Shown: positions 12,133 to 24,398, counted from the first letter of the stretch. The stretch is 64,000 bases of DNA from Triticum aestivum (GCF_018294505.1 NC_057812.1:65956875-66020874); one strand, 5' to 3'. The notes: generated from the letters alone by a model not told the origin. Numbers and translations are program-made.

Positions 12133-13163
12133 CAGGGGCGGAGCCAGGATTTGAACATAGGGGGGGCGAAGAGGATCGCGCATAAAAACTAGCACAAGTA
12201 TAAGTCAAATCTTGAATAACAGCATATGCTTTTGCGACTAAAGCAAGCCATAATTTTGTCTGTTTAAATGGAACTCAGCATGCACCAAGCTAATCTAATA
12301 AGTCAATAGTCTCAGCGACCATGAATTTTGCAGCTTATTTCTTCCCAATATTGGCAATCATGGCGGAAGAACTTTACTTTAAAAATGTGTATTGCAAGTT
12401 CCTAAGCTAAAACAAAATTTATTGGCAGGTACCTTCGTTATGAAAGCATGTTTGATAATTTCATCCATGGTGAATCGTAGAAAAATTAGATAAATTAGAC
12501 TTCCAGGAGATACTCTCTTACCTTATGTCCGTATAATCCATGCTTGCATTACAAATTCCATTATCATCTCAAGATTTAGATGTTACACCATATAACCATA
12601 GATCAACGGCAAGTCATCACCCCACTGGCGATTCAGCTTAGTACTGCACGAAATAAAGATCAGATCAGGTTTGGACTTGTATTATTAATATGCCTAGCTA
12701 TATGAGAATCACCAGATCAGGTTTGGACTCATGCTTGACGTGGGAGAATTGCAGTGAGAAAATAGATGCATGGTTGGATTGATCGGCCTCAGATTTGGCG
12801 GGCAGCCGATAGGCGCGAATGGCTGCGCGAAGCACCCCACGCTTGGCAGCCGCACCTTTTCTAGCTCCCGACGGCAATGCTCGATGGAACCCTAGCACGG
12901 GCGAGACGATAACCAAATTGACTTGTCAGGTCGGGTCAATGTGGATAAATCAATGCATCAATTGTGGGCTGGGCTACTTTTGGGCTTGGGCCGTTCAGCA
13001 ATTAGCACGTTGACCTATTTCATCGCTAATTTCCGATCGAGTAGATCTATAATAACATCAAAAAAGTACCGTAGTCCCCGCTCGTACCTGTTGAGGGGGG
13101 CTGATCCATCGGGGGGTCTGGCCCCCGCTCGCCCCTCCCCCCCCACCACTGGCTCCGCCCCTG
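12133..13163. mobile_element. Non-autonomous hAT-type transposon
   Basis: Terminal inverted repeats CAGGGGCGGAGCCAG and CTGGCTCCGCCCCTG are exact over 15 bp and are flanked by the 8-bp direct duplication GTTCAAGG (12125-12132 and 13164-13171). CAGGGGCGGAGCCAG termini with 8-bp duplications are typical of hAT elements. The 1,031-bp body holds no transposase. Removing it rejoins the GC-rich block of the host LTR-like sequence. Confidence 0.93.
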
Positions 13164-14340
13164 GTTCAAGGTGGCGGCGACGAGCTCCTTCAGTGGCCAA
13201 GGCGTTGGGGCGGAGCTCCTATACGTTCCTGGTACAGAGACGGAGAGGGAGTTGAGAGAGAGAAGGAGAAGGGAACGAGAAGGAGGAAGGGTAGGGGCGA
13301 CGGGGATGGTCTGGTGGCTGCTACTGCTGCTGGCGGGGAAGCACCGTCGAGGAGGAGGCGCTCGGGCGTCAGCTTGGGGCCGAGCTCCTCTCGATCTGAA
13401 TCAAGGAGGGAGCGGGAGGCAGGGAGCTGTGGGAGGCTCGCTCGGCAAGAGGAGAAGGAGGCTGCGATCTGGTCAGCGCAGAAGGAGAGGAGCATGTGCG
13501 TGGAACGGGAGGGAAGGCGATGGTTGGTATGTTGTTGACAATGAGGGGAATTTTTGGATCGGGGAGGATCCCAAGGTGGGAGATGCTGGCGGCGGCTGCG
13601 GGGAGGACAAACCTCCTAGGTTTTAGGGTTGGCTAGATTAGGTATAGGGTTGGTTTATAAATAGGAAAAGAGAGGTTTAGGTTAGATTTGGACCTTCTGA
13701 TTAAATCGTACAGTCGCCAATAAATAGCTAGGGAGTCCAAATAAGAAAACGGAGATATTTCTTAGATGTTTGGGGATGATCCGGACCCAATGGTGACGAC
13801 TGCCCGGGTCGGGTCCGGGACAACTTTCGGACGCGCGCGCGAGGAGGGCCGCGGGCTGACGAGAGAGGTTAGGTTGGACCTGGCGGTAGGTAGTGGACTG
13901 TGTAGACGGTCTAGGGAGGAAAGAGAGGGAAAGCCCGGCAACAGTTTTCGGAGACCGAAAACGTCCGACGATTGACCGGCTATATTGCCGCTATAGTTTA
14001 ACGGTTGGGCTATCAAACGGACTCTGAATGCGATGAAACTTGGCAGGCGGTCTACTGACAACATAACAACACCGGACGCCAACTTTCATCCCATTCTGAG
14101 AACATTTTCCGGCCACTAATAAAATACTATTTCGGACATGTCGCGGGCGTGTGCAAGTGTGTCCGGGATCAGAACGGACAATGGAAGGAACTGGGAGAAA
14201 CCCGGACTGGCGCAAGTTTTGAAAATCATGCGGATGCAATGCGGATGATGACATGGCAAGATGCAACATGCAAGCGAAAGACAAGGCAACAACAGTGAAA
14301 AATTGAAAGACACCTGGCGCATCGGGCTCGGGGCGTTACA

Positions 14341-15518
14341 TAAGCCCATTTTGCATCATGTTTTCCTACTGATATTTATAATGTTGTTGATCATTATAAC
14401 ACTTTATGATGCAATTCTAATGACTTTTCTCTCTTAATTTGCAATGCCACGCGGCAGCTTTGCCACATCAAAATAAGCTCAATTTTTTGCCACTGTCAGA
14501 ATTTCGGTGCAGTGCAGTCTGCCACAAATCGTAAAGTGGTGGGTTTCTGCTAATCGTGGGACGAATGTGGTGGTTCTGTGGATTTAACTCTGTATCTAAA
14601 ATTTCAACCATTCTGGTTACTTGTAGCTACTTATATCTTGTAGTAACAACTTGTATCTAAAATTCCATGGCACTTTAAAGTCCAATTTCAAAGTGCAGAG
14701 CAAGTTACAAGAAAGGCAAATTCGTTGTCAATAGCAATAATATAGGCTGAACTCAAATTTTGGATTAAAAACTTTGTGATGCACTGGATACAAGTTATGT
14801 GAATATTCCTATTAGTTTTCAGAAACTTATAAATTTGTTTTGAGCAGAAGAAACTTATAAATTGTTGATGGGCGTCAACTAGACGGGCACAAATATGTTG
14901 GGGCCCGAGCGAAGCACGTGACCTGATTTACGGTACTACCAAAGAACCAGTATCCTAGGTTCCAAAGGACCAATACGCTTGCAGGTCAAGCTAGTCGCTG
15001 ATTTGTTAATTTTACAATGAGTCCCTAGGCTGGTGTGGGAACACAAGACACTGGCGACTGCACGGGGCATGTCTGCACGGGCGTGTCTAAAGTGAAGAGC
15101 GGAGAAAGATGCATGCACGTCCATGTGAGCGCACATCCAGTATCCAGTGCTCTCGGTTTGACAAAAGTACAAATACACGGCGTGCTGCCAAGATAAACTA
15201 CTAACGGCTCTGCCAGTTGTGATCGATGGCGAATAGTGGTGGTCTAACTTCTACTGTACATCTTGAAACCTGCTAATTTTAGTTTTTCGATAAGAGTAGT
15301 GTATAAATTACATGCAAGTTGGGGTTATTGTAACCGAGGGGAGCGTGCGAGCCCGTTGTACATATGCTAGCAACAAATAGATACAAAGCACGATAAGGTT
15401 CCTCGGAATCGGAAAAAAGCAAGTGAGTTCGTCTTGAGATCTCTACACCTTTGATTTTTTTTTTAATGGTGACAGAGAACTTGTCACCAAGAGTAGGGAC
15501 AAATTACATTTATGTTAA
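14341..15518. other. Repetitive and unassigned sequence
   Basis: About 100 bp after 14340 resembles the untranslated part of another gypsy family. The rest to 15518 shows no open frame with recognisable domains, no terminal repeats and no tandem structure that I can support. Confidence 0.4.
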
Positions 15519-15799
15519 GACTAGCCATAGTAAAGAGTAACATACATATCATTAGTAGTAACATAAACATATCCCTAGACTATGTTATACTATCTTCATA
15601 ATGGTTTGTAATATAAGTGTGATGTCATGTAAAGCTTCATTTATTAGGTTATAGACTCATATTGTATTGGGATATGAATGTTACCGTAAATAGCTAAGTT
15701 ACTCAAACTATCTCTTTTCTTATTAACTCATTGACACATATGTAAATTTGCTGAGTTGAACTCAATGTTCTGTTGAAGTTACTTCCACTATGGCTAGCC
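15519..15799. mobile_element. Harbinger/Tourist-type MITE
   Basis: The 281-bp element has inverted ends GACTAGCCATAGT and ACTATGGCTAGCC and a 3-bp duplication TAA (15516-15518 and 15800-15802), the target preference of PIF/Harbinger elements. A related but split copy lies at 49235-49553. Confidence 0.88.
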
Positions 15800-16500
15800 T
15801 AAGGGTTATTGATACTTGGACTCTGAGAAAACAAATGCGCTCCTCCCTCGAGGTTTATGTATTCTTAGATTGAGAAATGTGAAATGTGTTTTATCGTGGA
15901 TCATTGCTCCTCGGTTGTTCATCGCGTTACACGATAACAAACTAGTATATTTCACAAATTACACGTGAGTACTCTTAACTTGGAGCTCAGGGAAAGCAAC
16001 TAAGCTCGTCTCTCGATAGATGGAAACACTTGATTTGAGGATTGTTGACTCGGAAGATCATCTATTGAAGTTCTACACTCTGGTTTAAGATAGATGGAAC
16101 AGACATTATGTTTGATGTGAGATCATTGATTATCCACTATTCACTGTGTTTCACACGATGATACAATCTTGATTTACCTTACTTGTACCAAGGAGTAGAG
16201 ACAAATAACTTACGTGTTGTTTGCACACGAACACGTCATTGTGTACCTCCAACGCCGAGGATGATGCACCGCGGCTTATGTCAAAGGAGACCCGTCCGGA
16301 AGCGCGATACACAAGCAATCCGGTGGGCGCTTTTGAAGACCCGAAGCCCCACGTGCCCGGGAGGGACCCCGGCTAAACGCGCGGCGGCTATGGGTTGCCC
16401 TAGGTCGACCTGATCGTCCCTAAGGCCTCGTGGATTCGCAGCCCTCCATTGCTGAAGAACGACGAAGAACGAGAAGAAAGATACAAGGGTAGGGATAGAT
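15800..16500. other. Unassigned sequence, partly LTR-like
   Basis: No gene seen in 15800-16180. The part 16180-16500 continues, once the CACTA element is removed, into 23137 onward, so it is one older repeat interrupted at 16500/23134. Its composition resembles the LTR of a Triticeae retrotransposon, but no ends are visible. Confidence 0.4.
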
Positions 16501-17056
16501 CACTAGTAGAGAAAGGATCAAATGTGAGACACATTAGTCCCGGTTTGAATTTGAGCCGGCACTAATGTGTCCATTAGTGCCGGTTCCAACGGCTAGGCGG
16601 GAGGAGATCTTTAGTACCGGTTCGTAGCGAACCTTTAGTACCGATCGTGCCATGAACCGGTACTAAAGAGGCAGTGGCTGGCTAGTACCGGTTCGTGGCA
16701 TGAACCGGTAGTAAAGAGGTTGTGGCAGGCTGTTTTTAGTCCCACCTCGCTCCCCTAGCAGGACTTTTACCACCTTAAATATATTACTTCTCAAACTATC
16801 ACAAGCACTTGGTCTTCATTAAACTCTATGTGTAGAATTTGTGGTTGCAATATGAGTCTTCACGGGTTTCTAAACCGTTGAGTACTCATATTGACAATTC
16901 AGATTGTACACAAAAAGATTATTGATAATCAATGTATTTTTATGTATATTTTTACATGTTTACGCCCTCACTCTCTCCTCTCTGCACTCACACTCACACT
17001 CACTCGGTCTCCCCCTCAATCCCCCCGCGCCGGTCCTCCCTCGCAGGTCACCCCAG

Positions 17057-19290
17057 CTAAATGACCGTGAAATTGAAAATCACTACAAAATGAACTCTGA
17101 AAATATTGAAACTTGGCATGGTATCATCATTTCACCCACATAGCATGTGCAAAAGAGTAGAGAGGGTTACGGCAAAAACTGGACGCACTTCGTGTACAAA
17201 CTGGACAATCTCTTTCGGAGTATCAGGGTTTCGGACGAGAACTCATCTGTTACACGGGCACTTCATTTTTTAAACTTATTTGAACTCCAGACTTTTTTGG
17301 ATTCCGTATGCACCATTCAAAACGAAGTCATCAATTTTCAACACGTTCTGACATCATTTGCTATTTTTCAGTCATTTACCGATTTGTTTAGAGAGCTAAA
17401 TGAACGTGAAATTGAAAATCACTACAAAATAAACTCTGAAAATGTTGAAACTCGGCATGGTATCATTATTTCACCCACATAGCATGTGCAAAAAAGTCGA
17501 GAGGGTTACGGCAAAAACTGGACGCACTTCGTGTACAAACTAGACAATCTCTTTCGAAGTATCAGGGTTTCGGACGAGAACTCATCTGTTAATTACATGG
17601 ACACTTCATTTTTTTTAAACTTATTTGAACTCCGGACTTTTTTTGCATTCCGTATGCACCATTCAAAGTGACGTCATCAATTTTCAACATGTTCTAACAT
17701 CATTTGCTATTTTTCAGTCATTTACTGATTTGTTTAGAGAGCTAAATGACCGTGAAATTGAAAATCACTACAAAATGAACTCTGAAAATGTTGAAACTTG
17801 GCATGGTATCATCATTTCACCCACCTAGCATGTGCAAAAGAGTAGATAGGGTTACGGCAAAAACTGGACGCACTTCGTGTACAAAGTGGACAATCTCTTT
17901 CGGAGTATCAGGGTTTCGGACGAGAACTCATTTGTTACACGAGTACTTTATTTTTTTAAACTTATTTGAACTCCAGAATTTTTTTGCGTTCCGTATGCAC
18001 CATTCAAAGCGAAGTCATCAATTTTCAACACGTTCTGACATCATTTGCTATTTTCAGTCATTTACCGATTTGTTTAGAGAGCTAAATGACCGTGAAATTC
18101 AAAATCACTGCAAAACGAACTCTGAAAATGTTGAAACTTGACATGGTATCATCATTTCACCCATCTAGCATGTGCAAAAGAGTAGAGAGGGTTACGGCAA
18201 AAACTGGATGCACTTTGTGTACAAAATGGACAATCTCTTTCGGAGTATCAGGGTTTCGGACGAGAACTCATCTGTTACACGGGCACTTCATTTTTTTAAC
18301 TTATTTGAACTCCAGAATTTTTTGCGTTTCGTATGCACCATTCAAAGCGAAGTCATCAATTTTTAACACGTGCTGACATCATTTGTTATTTTTCAGTCAT
18401 TTACCGATTTGTTTAGAGAGCTAAATGACCGTAAAATTGAAAATCACTACAAAATAAACTCTGAAAATATTGAAACTTGGCATGGTATCATCATTTCACC
18501 CACCTAGCATGTGCAAAAGAGTAGAGAGGGTTGCGGCAAAAACTGGATGCACTTCGTGTACAAAGTGGACAATCTATTTCGAAATATCAGGGTTTCGGAC
18601 TAGAACTCATCTGTTTTGCGGGCACTTCAATTTTTTAAACTTATTTGAACTTCAGACTTTTTTTGTGTTCCGTATGCACCATTCAAAGCGAAGTCATTAA
18701 TTTTCAACATGTTTTGACATCATTTGCTATTTTTCAGTCATTTACCGATTTGTTTGGAGGGCTAAATGACCGTGAAATTGAAAATCACTACAAAGTGAAC
18801 TCTGAAAATGTTGAAACTTGGCATGGTATCATCATTTCACCCACATAGCATGTGCAAAAGATTAGAGAGGGTTACGGCAAAAACTGGATGCACTTTGTGT
18901 ACAAACTGGACAATCTCTTTCGGAGTATCAGGGTTTCGGACGAGAATTCATCTGTTACACAGGCACTTCATTTTTTAAACTTATTTGAACTCCAGACTTT
19001 TTTTGCGTTTCATATGCACCATTCAAAGTGAAGTCATCAATTTTCAACACGTTCTGACATCATTTGCTATTTTCAGTCATTTACTGATTTGTTTAGAGAG
19101 CTAAATGACCCTGAAATTGAAAAGCACTACAAATGAACTCTGAAAAGGTTGAAACTTGGCATGGTATCATCATTTCACCCACATGGCATGTGCAAAAAAT
19201 AGAGATGGTTACGGCAAGAACTGGATGCACTTCGTGTACAAACTGGACACTCTCTTTCGAACTATCAGGGTTTCGGACGAAAACTCACTT
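17057..19290. repeat. Tandem array, about 340-bp unit, six full copies plus a part
   Basis: Units start with CTAAATGACCGTGAAATTG-like text at 17057, 17396, 17742, 18082, 18421, 18762 and 19101, giving periods of 339, 346, 340, 339, 341 and 339 bp; the last is cut off near 19290. Copies differ by scattered substitutions and small indels. Each unit happens to contain short open frames, which I treat as a by-product of the repeat. Confidence 0.95.
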
Positions 19291-19705
19291 TCGAACTATT
19301 CAGAAATAAATAGAAGAAAATAAATAAAGGAGAAAATAAGAAACTATATAAAAAACTACTCAGAAATAAATAAAGCAGAAAAGAAAAAACTATATAAAAA
19401 ACTACTCATAAATAAATAAAACAAAATAAATAAAGCAAAAAGGGAAAAACTATATAAAAAACTACTCAGAAATAAATAGAAGAAAATAAATAAAGCAGAA
19501 AAGAAAAAAACTATATAAATAAACTACTCAGAAACAAATAGAAGAAAATAAATGAAGCAGAAAAGTAAAAAACTATATAAAAAACTACTCAGAAATAAAT
19601 AGAAGAAAATAAATAAATCAGAAAAGAAAAAACTATATAAAAAAACTACTCAGAAGTAAATAGAAAAAAATAAATAAAGCAGAAAAGAAAAAACTATATG
19701 AAAAA
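19291..19705. repeat. A-rich tandem array, about 60-bp unit
   Basis: Repeats of ACTACTCAGAAATAAATAG followed by AAGAAAATAAATAAAGCAG and AAAACTATATAAAAA occur about seven times with small length changes. The array directly follows the 340-bp array and shares no obvious unit with it. Confidence 0.9.
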
Positions 19706-20375
19706 TTGTTGGGGCGCTGTCCAGTGGGCCTGCTAGGCCTTGGGCATGTAAATTCAGTCCCATAAGGGCCAGCAGGCTCACAGGACAGCGCACCATAGTT
19801 AGGCCCAGAAGCCTGGTTTACAGAGGAGTTCGATAGAGCAGCTGTGGCTGGGTTTATAAACCAGTGCGGCTGCCCTTCTCCCGAGGAGGTGGGACTATAC
19901 TTTGCGCACCGCAGCGCACCCCTTTAGTACCGGTTCGTGGCTCCAACCGGTACTAAAGGCCACCCTTTAGTACCGGTTGGAGCCACGAACCGGTACAAAA
20001 GGGGGCCGCTTCCCGCCGCTTGAACTGGCCAAAATTGGCCTTCAGTACCGGTTGGTGGCTCCAACCGGTACTAAAGGCCCCTCCTATATATATAGCACTT
20101 ACGAAAAAATCAGTTTCACCTCTCGACTTCTTCTTCAACTACTTCGCGTGACATCGCTGCCGCCGCCGCTCCGTCGTCCATCGCACGCTGTGTCTCGCCC
20201 TTGCCGCCCCTGCCATGCGCCGTCGCCCCCGCCGCCCGTCGTCGCCACCCCCGTCGTCGCCATCTCCCCCGCCGCCCATCGTCACCGTCCCCGTCGTCGC
20301 CCCCGCCCGCCGCCCGTCGCGCCATCCCCGTCGCGTTGCCGTCTCGCGCCGCCGCCCATACGCCGCTACCCCCAG

Positions 20376-20407
<32 letters not shown>

Positions 20408-21061
20408 TTTTTTACTTATTTTCTTTTTTCTATTGTTTAGATTAATGCATGTCAAATTGTTAATTAGATGATCGAATTAGATGAATTACATAGATAAGAA
20501 TGTTAGAATGTTAATGTTAGATGAATTAGATAGAAAAGTTAAATATTAATGTAAATTGTTAGATGAATTAGCTAGATATTAATTAGGTATATGTGATTAT
20601 TTGAACTAGTTAAATTAATATAACTAGTTTATTTTTAGTAAATGCTTAGTTGAACTAGCTAGTTGAATTAGAATTAGTTTATTTTTAGTAAGAAAATTTA
20701 GGTATATGAGATTTGATGATCTAATTAAAATATTACTATATATAGCTACTGTATATATTTTAGTAAGAAAATTAATAAGTTTATTTTTAGTAATTTTTAG
20801 TTGAATTAGTTGAATTAATAGAACTAGTTTATTTTTAGTAAGAAAATTTAGGTATCTGAGATTTGATGATCTAAATAAAATATTACTATATAGAACTAGC
20901 TACTTTATTTTAGTAAGAAAATTAATAGTAGTTTATTTTTAGTAAATGCTTAGTTGAATTAGTTGAATTAATAGAACTAGTTGAATTAATAGAAGTAGTT
21001 GAATTAGTTGAATTAATAGAACTAGTAAGTTTTTAATGTTTCACCTATATGAACATAGGAA

Positions 21062-22284
21062 ATGTTGTCTGACGACGAAAAAGATTTCATTATGTGTGAA
21101 TACTGTGAAGACCAGTGCGGCCTGTGCGACAGAAATTTCCTTGTTTATATTAGGCGCTTCAGCATCAAGCTGGATGAGACCTTCGAAGTGGATACAGTAA
21201 GTCACAACGACAATTTTTTTTCGTAATTAAGCATGACTTATGCTTCATGTGCTTCAACTTATAATTTTAAATTTTCACTATTCTACTAGCACATCCCTTG
21301 CCATGCAAGAATTTTTGTCTTGGATAAGATAGGTTTCAGTGCTATGGAAACTATGGAGGTAAAGAGAGTTTACCTGAAGACCGAGCATGGTTATACTTTC
21401 AACGTCAAATTATACAATGCAGACACAACACCTATTTTGAATGCAAAACTTGGCAAGCACTATGCAGGGCTTATGCATTTGAGCCTAATATGGTTCACCT
21501 TTGATATTTGTCCGGAAGATGATATTGAAGGTAAAAGAGAAATCTGGATCGATGTGCAGACGCCTCCAGTTCTACCATTATATGAGTTTCTCAACCATAT
21601 TTATGTCTTCGATATTGTTTATTCAAAAATAGTTGACAACTAATTTATATTGACAGCTTATTTCCATTCGAGCAAACATGTCCGGCGCTTGGTAGACAGG
21701 ACCGTCCACTGTCCCGGGGCAGAACTAAACTGCGAGGAGATAAGTCATTCTGTTTCATGGCTTAAAGATCTTGATGCTGTCAAGAGAAATTATTTTCCTG
21801 AATTTGAAAATCTTAGTACTCAAAACGTGCAACCAATAGTGATCGTATTGAACTACGGTCACATCTATTTAGGAAAGATGGTAAGATTTTAACTATTTGT
21901 CCTCAGTGCATCTTTTGCATACATTAGTTTTCAAGCTAAACTTCATTGCTAAGTAATGTTACTATATGATGTTCTTAAACAGGGACTCCCGATGACAGTT
22001 GTGCCCCAGTGGATCAGTACTAAAGGTCGCATGTCAATGGTTAGCTTACGGCCAAGATATCCTACAATGCACATGAGTGCATTCAGGATTTCTAATAGCG
22101 AGGAATGCTTAATAGTGAAAGATTGGAGCAAAATTGTTAACGGTCGCAGAGAAGTACTAGGGACAGCAAACAGAAGCGCATCCCACGATTAGGAGACAAG
22201 TTCATCTGCATGCTCCAATATGATGAATCAGGAGAGCTATACATGTTCTATGCTATTTTACCTGAGAGAGAGCAACAGGAGTGA
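21062..22284 (+). pseudogene. CACTA-borne Zn-finger/B3-like gene, copy 2, broken
   Basis: A paralogue of the minus-strand gene at 5120-6311 with the same exon plan: 21062-21196 (45 codons from ATG), 21290-21599, 21657-21880 and 21983-22284. Exon 1 has MCEYCEDQCGLCDRN, where the fourth Cys of the putative zinc motif in copy 1 is Asn. Exons 2-4 carry the two B3-like segments and the C-terminal FYAILP. Breaks: the exon 2 donor expected at 21600 reads TT instead of GT, and a 1-nt loss near 22164 shifts the frame so that TAG follows 13 codons later unless the other frame is used to TGA 22284. It lies with its 5' end toward the subterminal repeats, as in copy 1. Function not established. Confidence 0.65.
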
Positions 22285-22659
22285 TTATTAGCTAGTTCAT
22301 GCTCTTAATTAGTACTTGTCCTCTCAGGTCTGTGTTCTTCGTCCTGAACTTAATTAATCTCAAAGAGTGATTTGCTTTTGTGGTGTTATGAACGCTTATA
22401 ATATCATGACCATGTTGAACTCGATGATATCTTTGCTTCTGGTACAAGTGAATGTTTCTTCTTTAAGCTAGTGTTGGTGGTGATTAGATAGCGGTAATGA
22501 CTATGATGATTAAATAGTGGTAATGATGACTATGATGATTTTTAGCTAGCTAGTATATTGTTGTTGGTGATGATATATATGATGCAAGAGTTTTTATATT
22601 AATATGGTGATGAGGAGGAGGAGGAGGAGGAGTTATTATATCATTTATGAAAGAAACCG

Positions 22660-22813
22660 CAGATTAGTTTCAACTGGATGGATCCTAGCTAAGTGATCAA
22701 GTATATGCCATATCCATATTACTTGATCACTTAAAAGTGATCAAGTAATATGGATATGGCATATACTTGATCACTTAGCTAGGATCCACATGCATCCACT
22801 CAAAACTAATCTG
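22660..22813. repeat. Near-perfect palindrome (hairpin)
   Basis: Bases 22680-22732 and 22735-22787 are perfectly complementary over 53 bp with a 2-base spacer, and weaker pairing extends the arms to 22660 and 22813 (CAGATTAGTTT against AAACTAATCTG). It lies about 375 bp after the B3-like pseudogene within the CACTA element. No open frame. Confidence 0.95.
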
Positions 22814-23136
22814 TGGTACTTTCACCTAATGATTTAACAACTCATTATAATATAAAACAATCACTAAAATTAAAATGAAAACACAAAATTAAAGGAAAAA
22901 GTAAAAAAAAAACAACCCCCCCAAACATTTAATACCGGTTAGTGTTACCAACCGGTACTAATGGTCTACCAGCACCCGAGCCTGTCTCGTGCCACGTGGT
23001 GGCACTTTAGCGCCGGTTCGTGCCGAACCTATACTAAAGGGGGGGCCTTTAGTCCCCACCCTTTAGTGCCGGTTATAGAACTGGCACTAAAGGCCCTTAC
23101 GAACCAGCGCTAAAGCCCGATTCTGCACTAGTGGAT

Positions 23137-24398
23137 GAACACGAAAAAGTAGTAGATGTGTTTGTTCGATTCTGTGTTGTTCAATCGGCCGTCACCCCTT
23201 ATAGGTATATAAGAGGCGGCTGGACTTCCCGTGCAAAGAAAAGTCTTGGATTCACGTTCAAAACCCTTGTCAAATTCGGATTGGTTTTGTCCGAACTTTC
23301 CAAAACTGTTCGGTTTAAACTGGCTGCACCTTGCAGGTCTTTTTTGTGGCAGTAAACGATCTCAGGTCGAAACGAGCCTAAAAGCAATCTTGACCGTTTC
23401 GACGATACGAACAACTTTCATGTTGAACGTTTTTTGATCAGAGGTAATTTTAAGGGTCAAATCGCTCGCACAAACAGGCTATTATTCGCGCTACCCATCA
23501 GACAGGGTGTCTGGTGGGGGGCAACATTTTTTTGCCTCATGAGAGGGTTGTATTTCGATGACTCTGACTTTTGCATACGAACTCGGATTGAGACAATTTT
23601 TATATCAAAATCAACGGTTTTGACGATACGCACAACTTTCATGTTGAAACTTTTTCCATTTAAGGTGGTCTTGGGGGCTTAATCGGCCAAACTATACTCT
23701 GAATATAAGATCTTAGTACTTTGAGCATAGTTTCGGCCTTCGAGATGAAATCAGACGGCGATGGCCCAAACTTCAATGATGTTCATATCAACAATACGGA
23801 ACTCTTTGATGTAGATCACTTCTCCATTTGAGACCATCTTAAATAAGTTCTTGACCGTGCCAAAATCTGGTGTCAACTCATGCCCCTGTTTTTCGACAAA
23901 GCTTGTGTGCCGAAAAATAACTTGCACATAGCTTGATCTAAGGACGATGTCAACACTCCATCGGCCATTTTGCATGTTCTTAGGACGATAAGTTTATATC
24001 GACCATTGCTTGTGTGAATATTCTGATGCAAGCTTGGGTGAAAACTTCTCAACTTCTATAACAATCCGGTGATAAGGTTCCATAGATCAAAACCATCATG
24101 CGAACCATATTGTTCACCCTTTCGCTAGGATTTTGCAAATAATCAAGAATGAACTTCCTCCAATCCTTACTTCGTCTGCATAAAAGTTTCATTAGTGGCC
24201 GAAATAGTGGGTTTTGGTTCGGCCTTACCTACATTGGCAAGAATAAGCATCGGCTATTGATAGATATATGCAATACACCATGATCAACATAGTAGCCAGA
24301 TGCTTGCTGTGCCAACTCATTTGCTCTTCAACTATCATGTCTAGATATATGAGCAGTATTAAAGTAACTCAAGGTAAAATTTACATCTAGACATACCT
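23137..24398. other. Repetitive non-coding sequence
   Basis: This continues the repeat interrupted by the CACTA element at 16500. It contains internal similarity (GACGATACGAACAACTTTCA near 23402 and GACGATACGCACAACTTTCA near 23623) but no coding region or ends I can define. I take it as old retrotransposon LTR sequence. Confidence 0.45.

Larger units (their letters stand above)
7733..14340 (-). mobile_element. Large non-coding LTR-like block (LARD-type)
   Basis: The block ends on the plus strand at GGGGCGTTACA (14340); its reverse complement starts TGTAACGCCCCGAG, the usual start of very long, non-coding LTRs in this tribe. It contains no conserved coding region. A GC-rich part at 11650-12132 plus 13164-13640 has chance open frames on both strands that I do not accept as genes. 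Two younger insertions, the solo LTR (8138-9796) and the hAT element (12133-13163), split it. The other LTR end is not seen. Confidence 0.5.
16501..23133 (+). mobile_element. CACTA transposon with both ends (third)
   Basis: The left end is CACTAGTAGAGAAAGG and the right end is TCTGCACTAGTG (reversed CACTAGTGCAGA). A 3-bp duplication GAT flanks it (16498-16500 and 23134-23136), as CACTA elements make. Subterminal repeats built on TTTAGTACCGGTTCGTGGC lie at 16540-16735 and 22925-23120, with a third cluster inside at 19915-20085. The 6,633-bp body contains, in order, a 340-bp array, an A-rich array, the internal subterminal cluster, a GC-rich leader with an (AC)n run near 20380-20407, a B3-like pseudogene and a palindrome. 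No TNP2 transposase is present. Confidence 0.93.

Noticed and set aside
11588..12208. Long open frames on both strands in GC-rich sequence
   Set aside because: They are Pro/Arg-rich, overlap each other on opposite strands, lie in a non-coding LTR-like block and are cut by the hAT insertion. They look like a product of GC content.
13171..13626. A 151-codon plus-strand frame
   Set aside because: Low-complexity Arg/Gly text in the same GC-rich block, with no domain. It starts exactly at the hAT target duplication.
17147..18848. Repeated small frames such as MQKSREGYGKNWTHFVYKLDN
   Set aside because: They recur with the 340-bp tandem unit, with stops and shifts between copies. No start context or domain supports a protein.
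17057..19290. CRISPR-like array
   Set aside because: Units are adjacent and about 340 bp long without unique spacers, and the DNA is from a plant nucleus.
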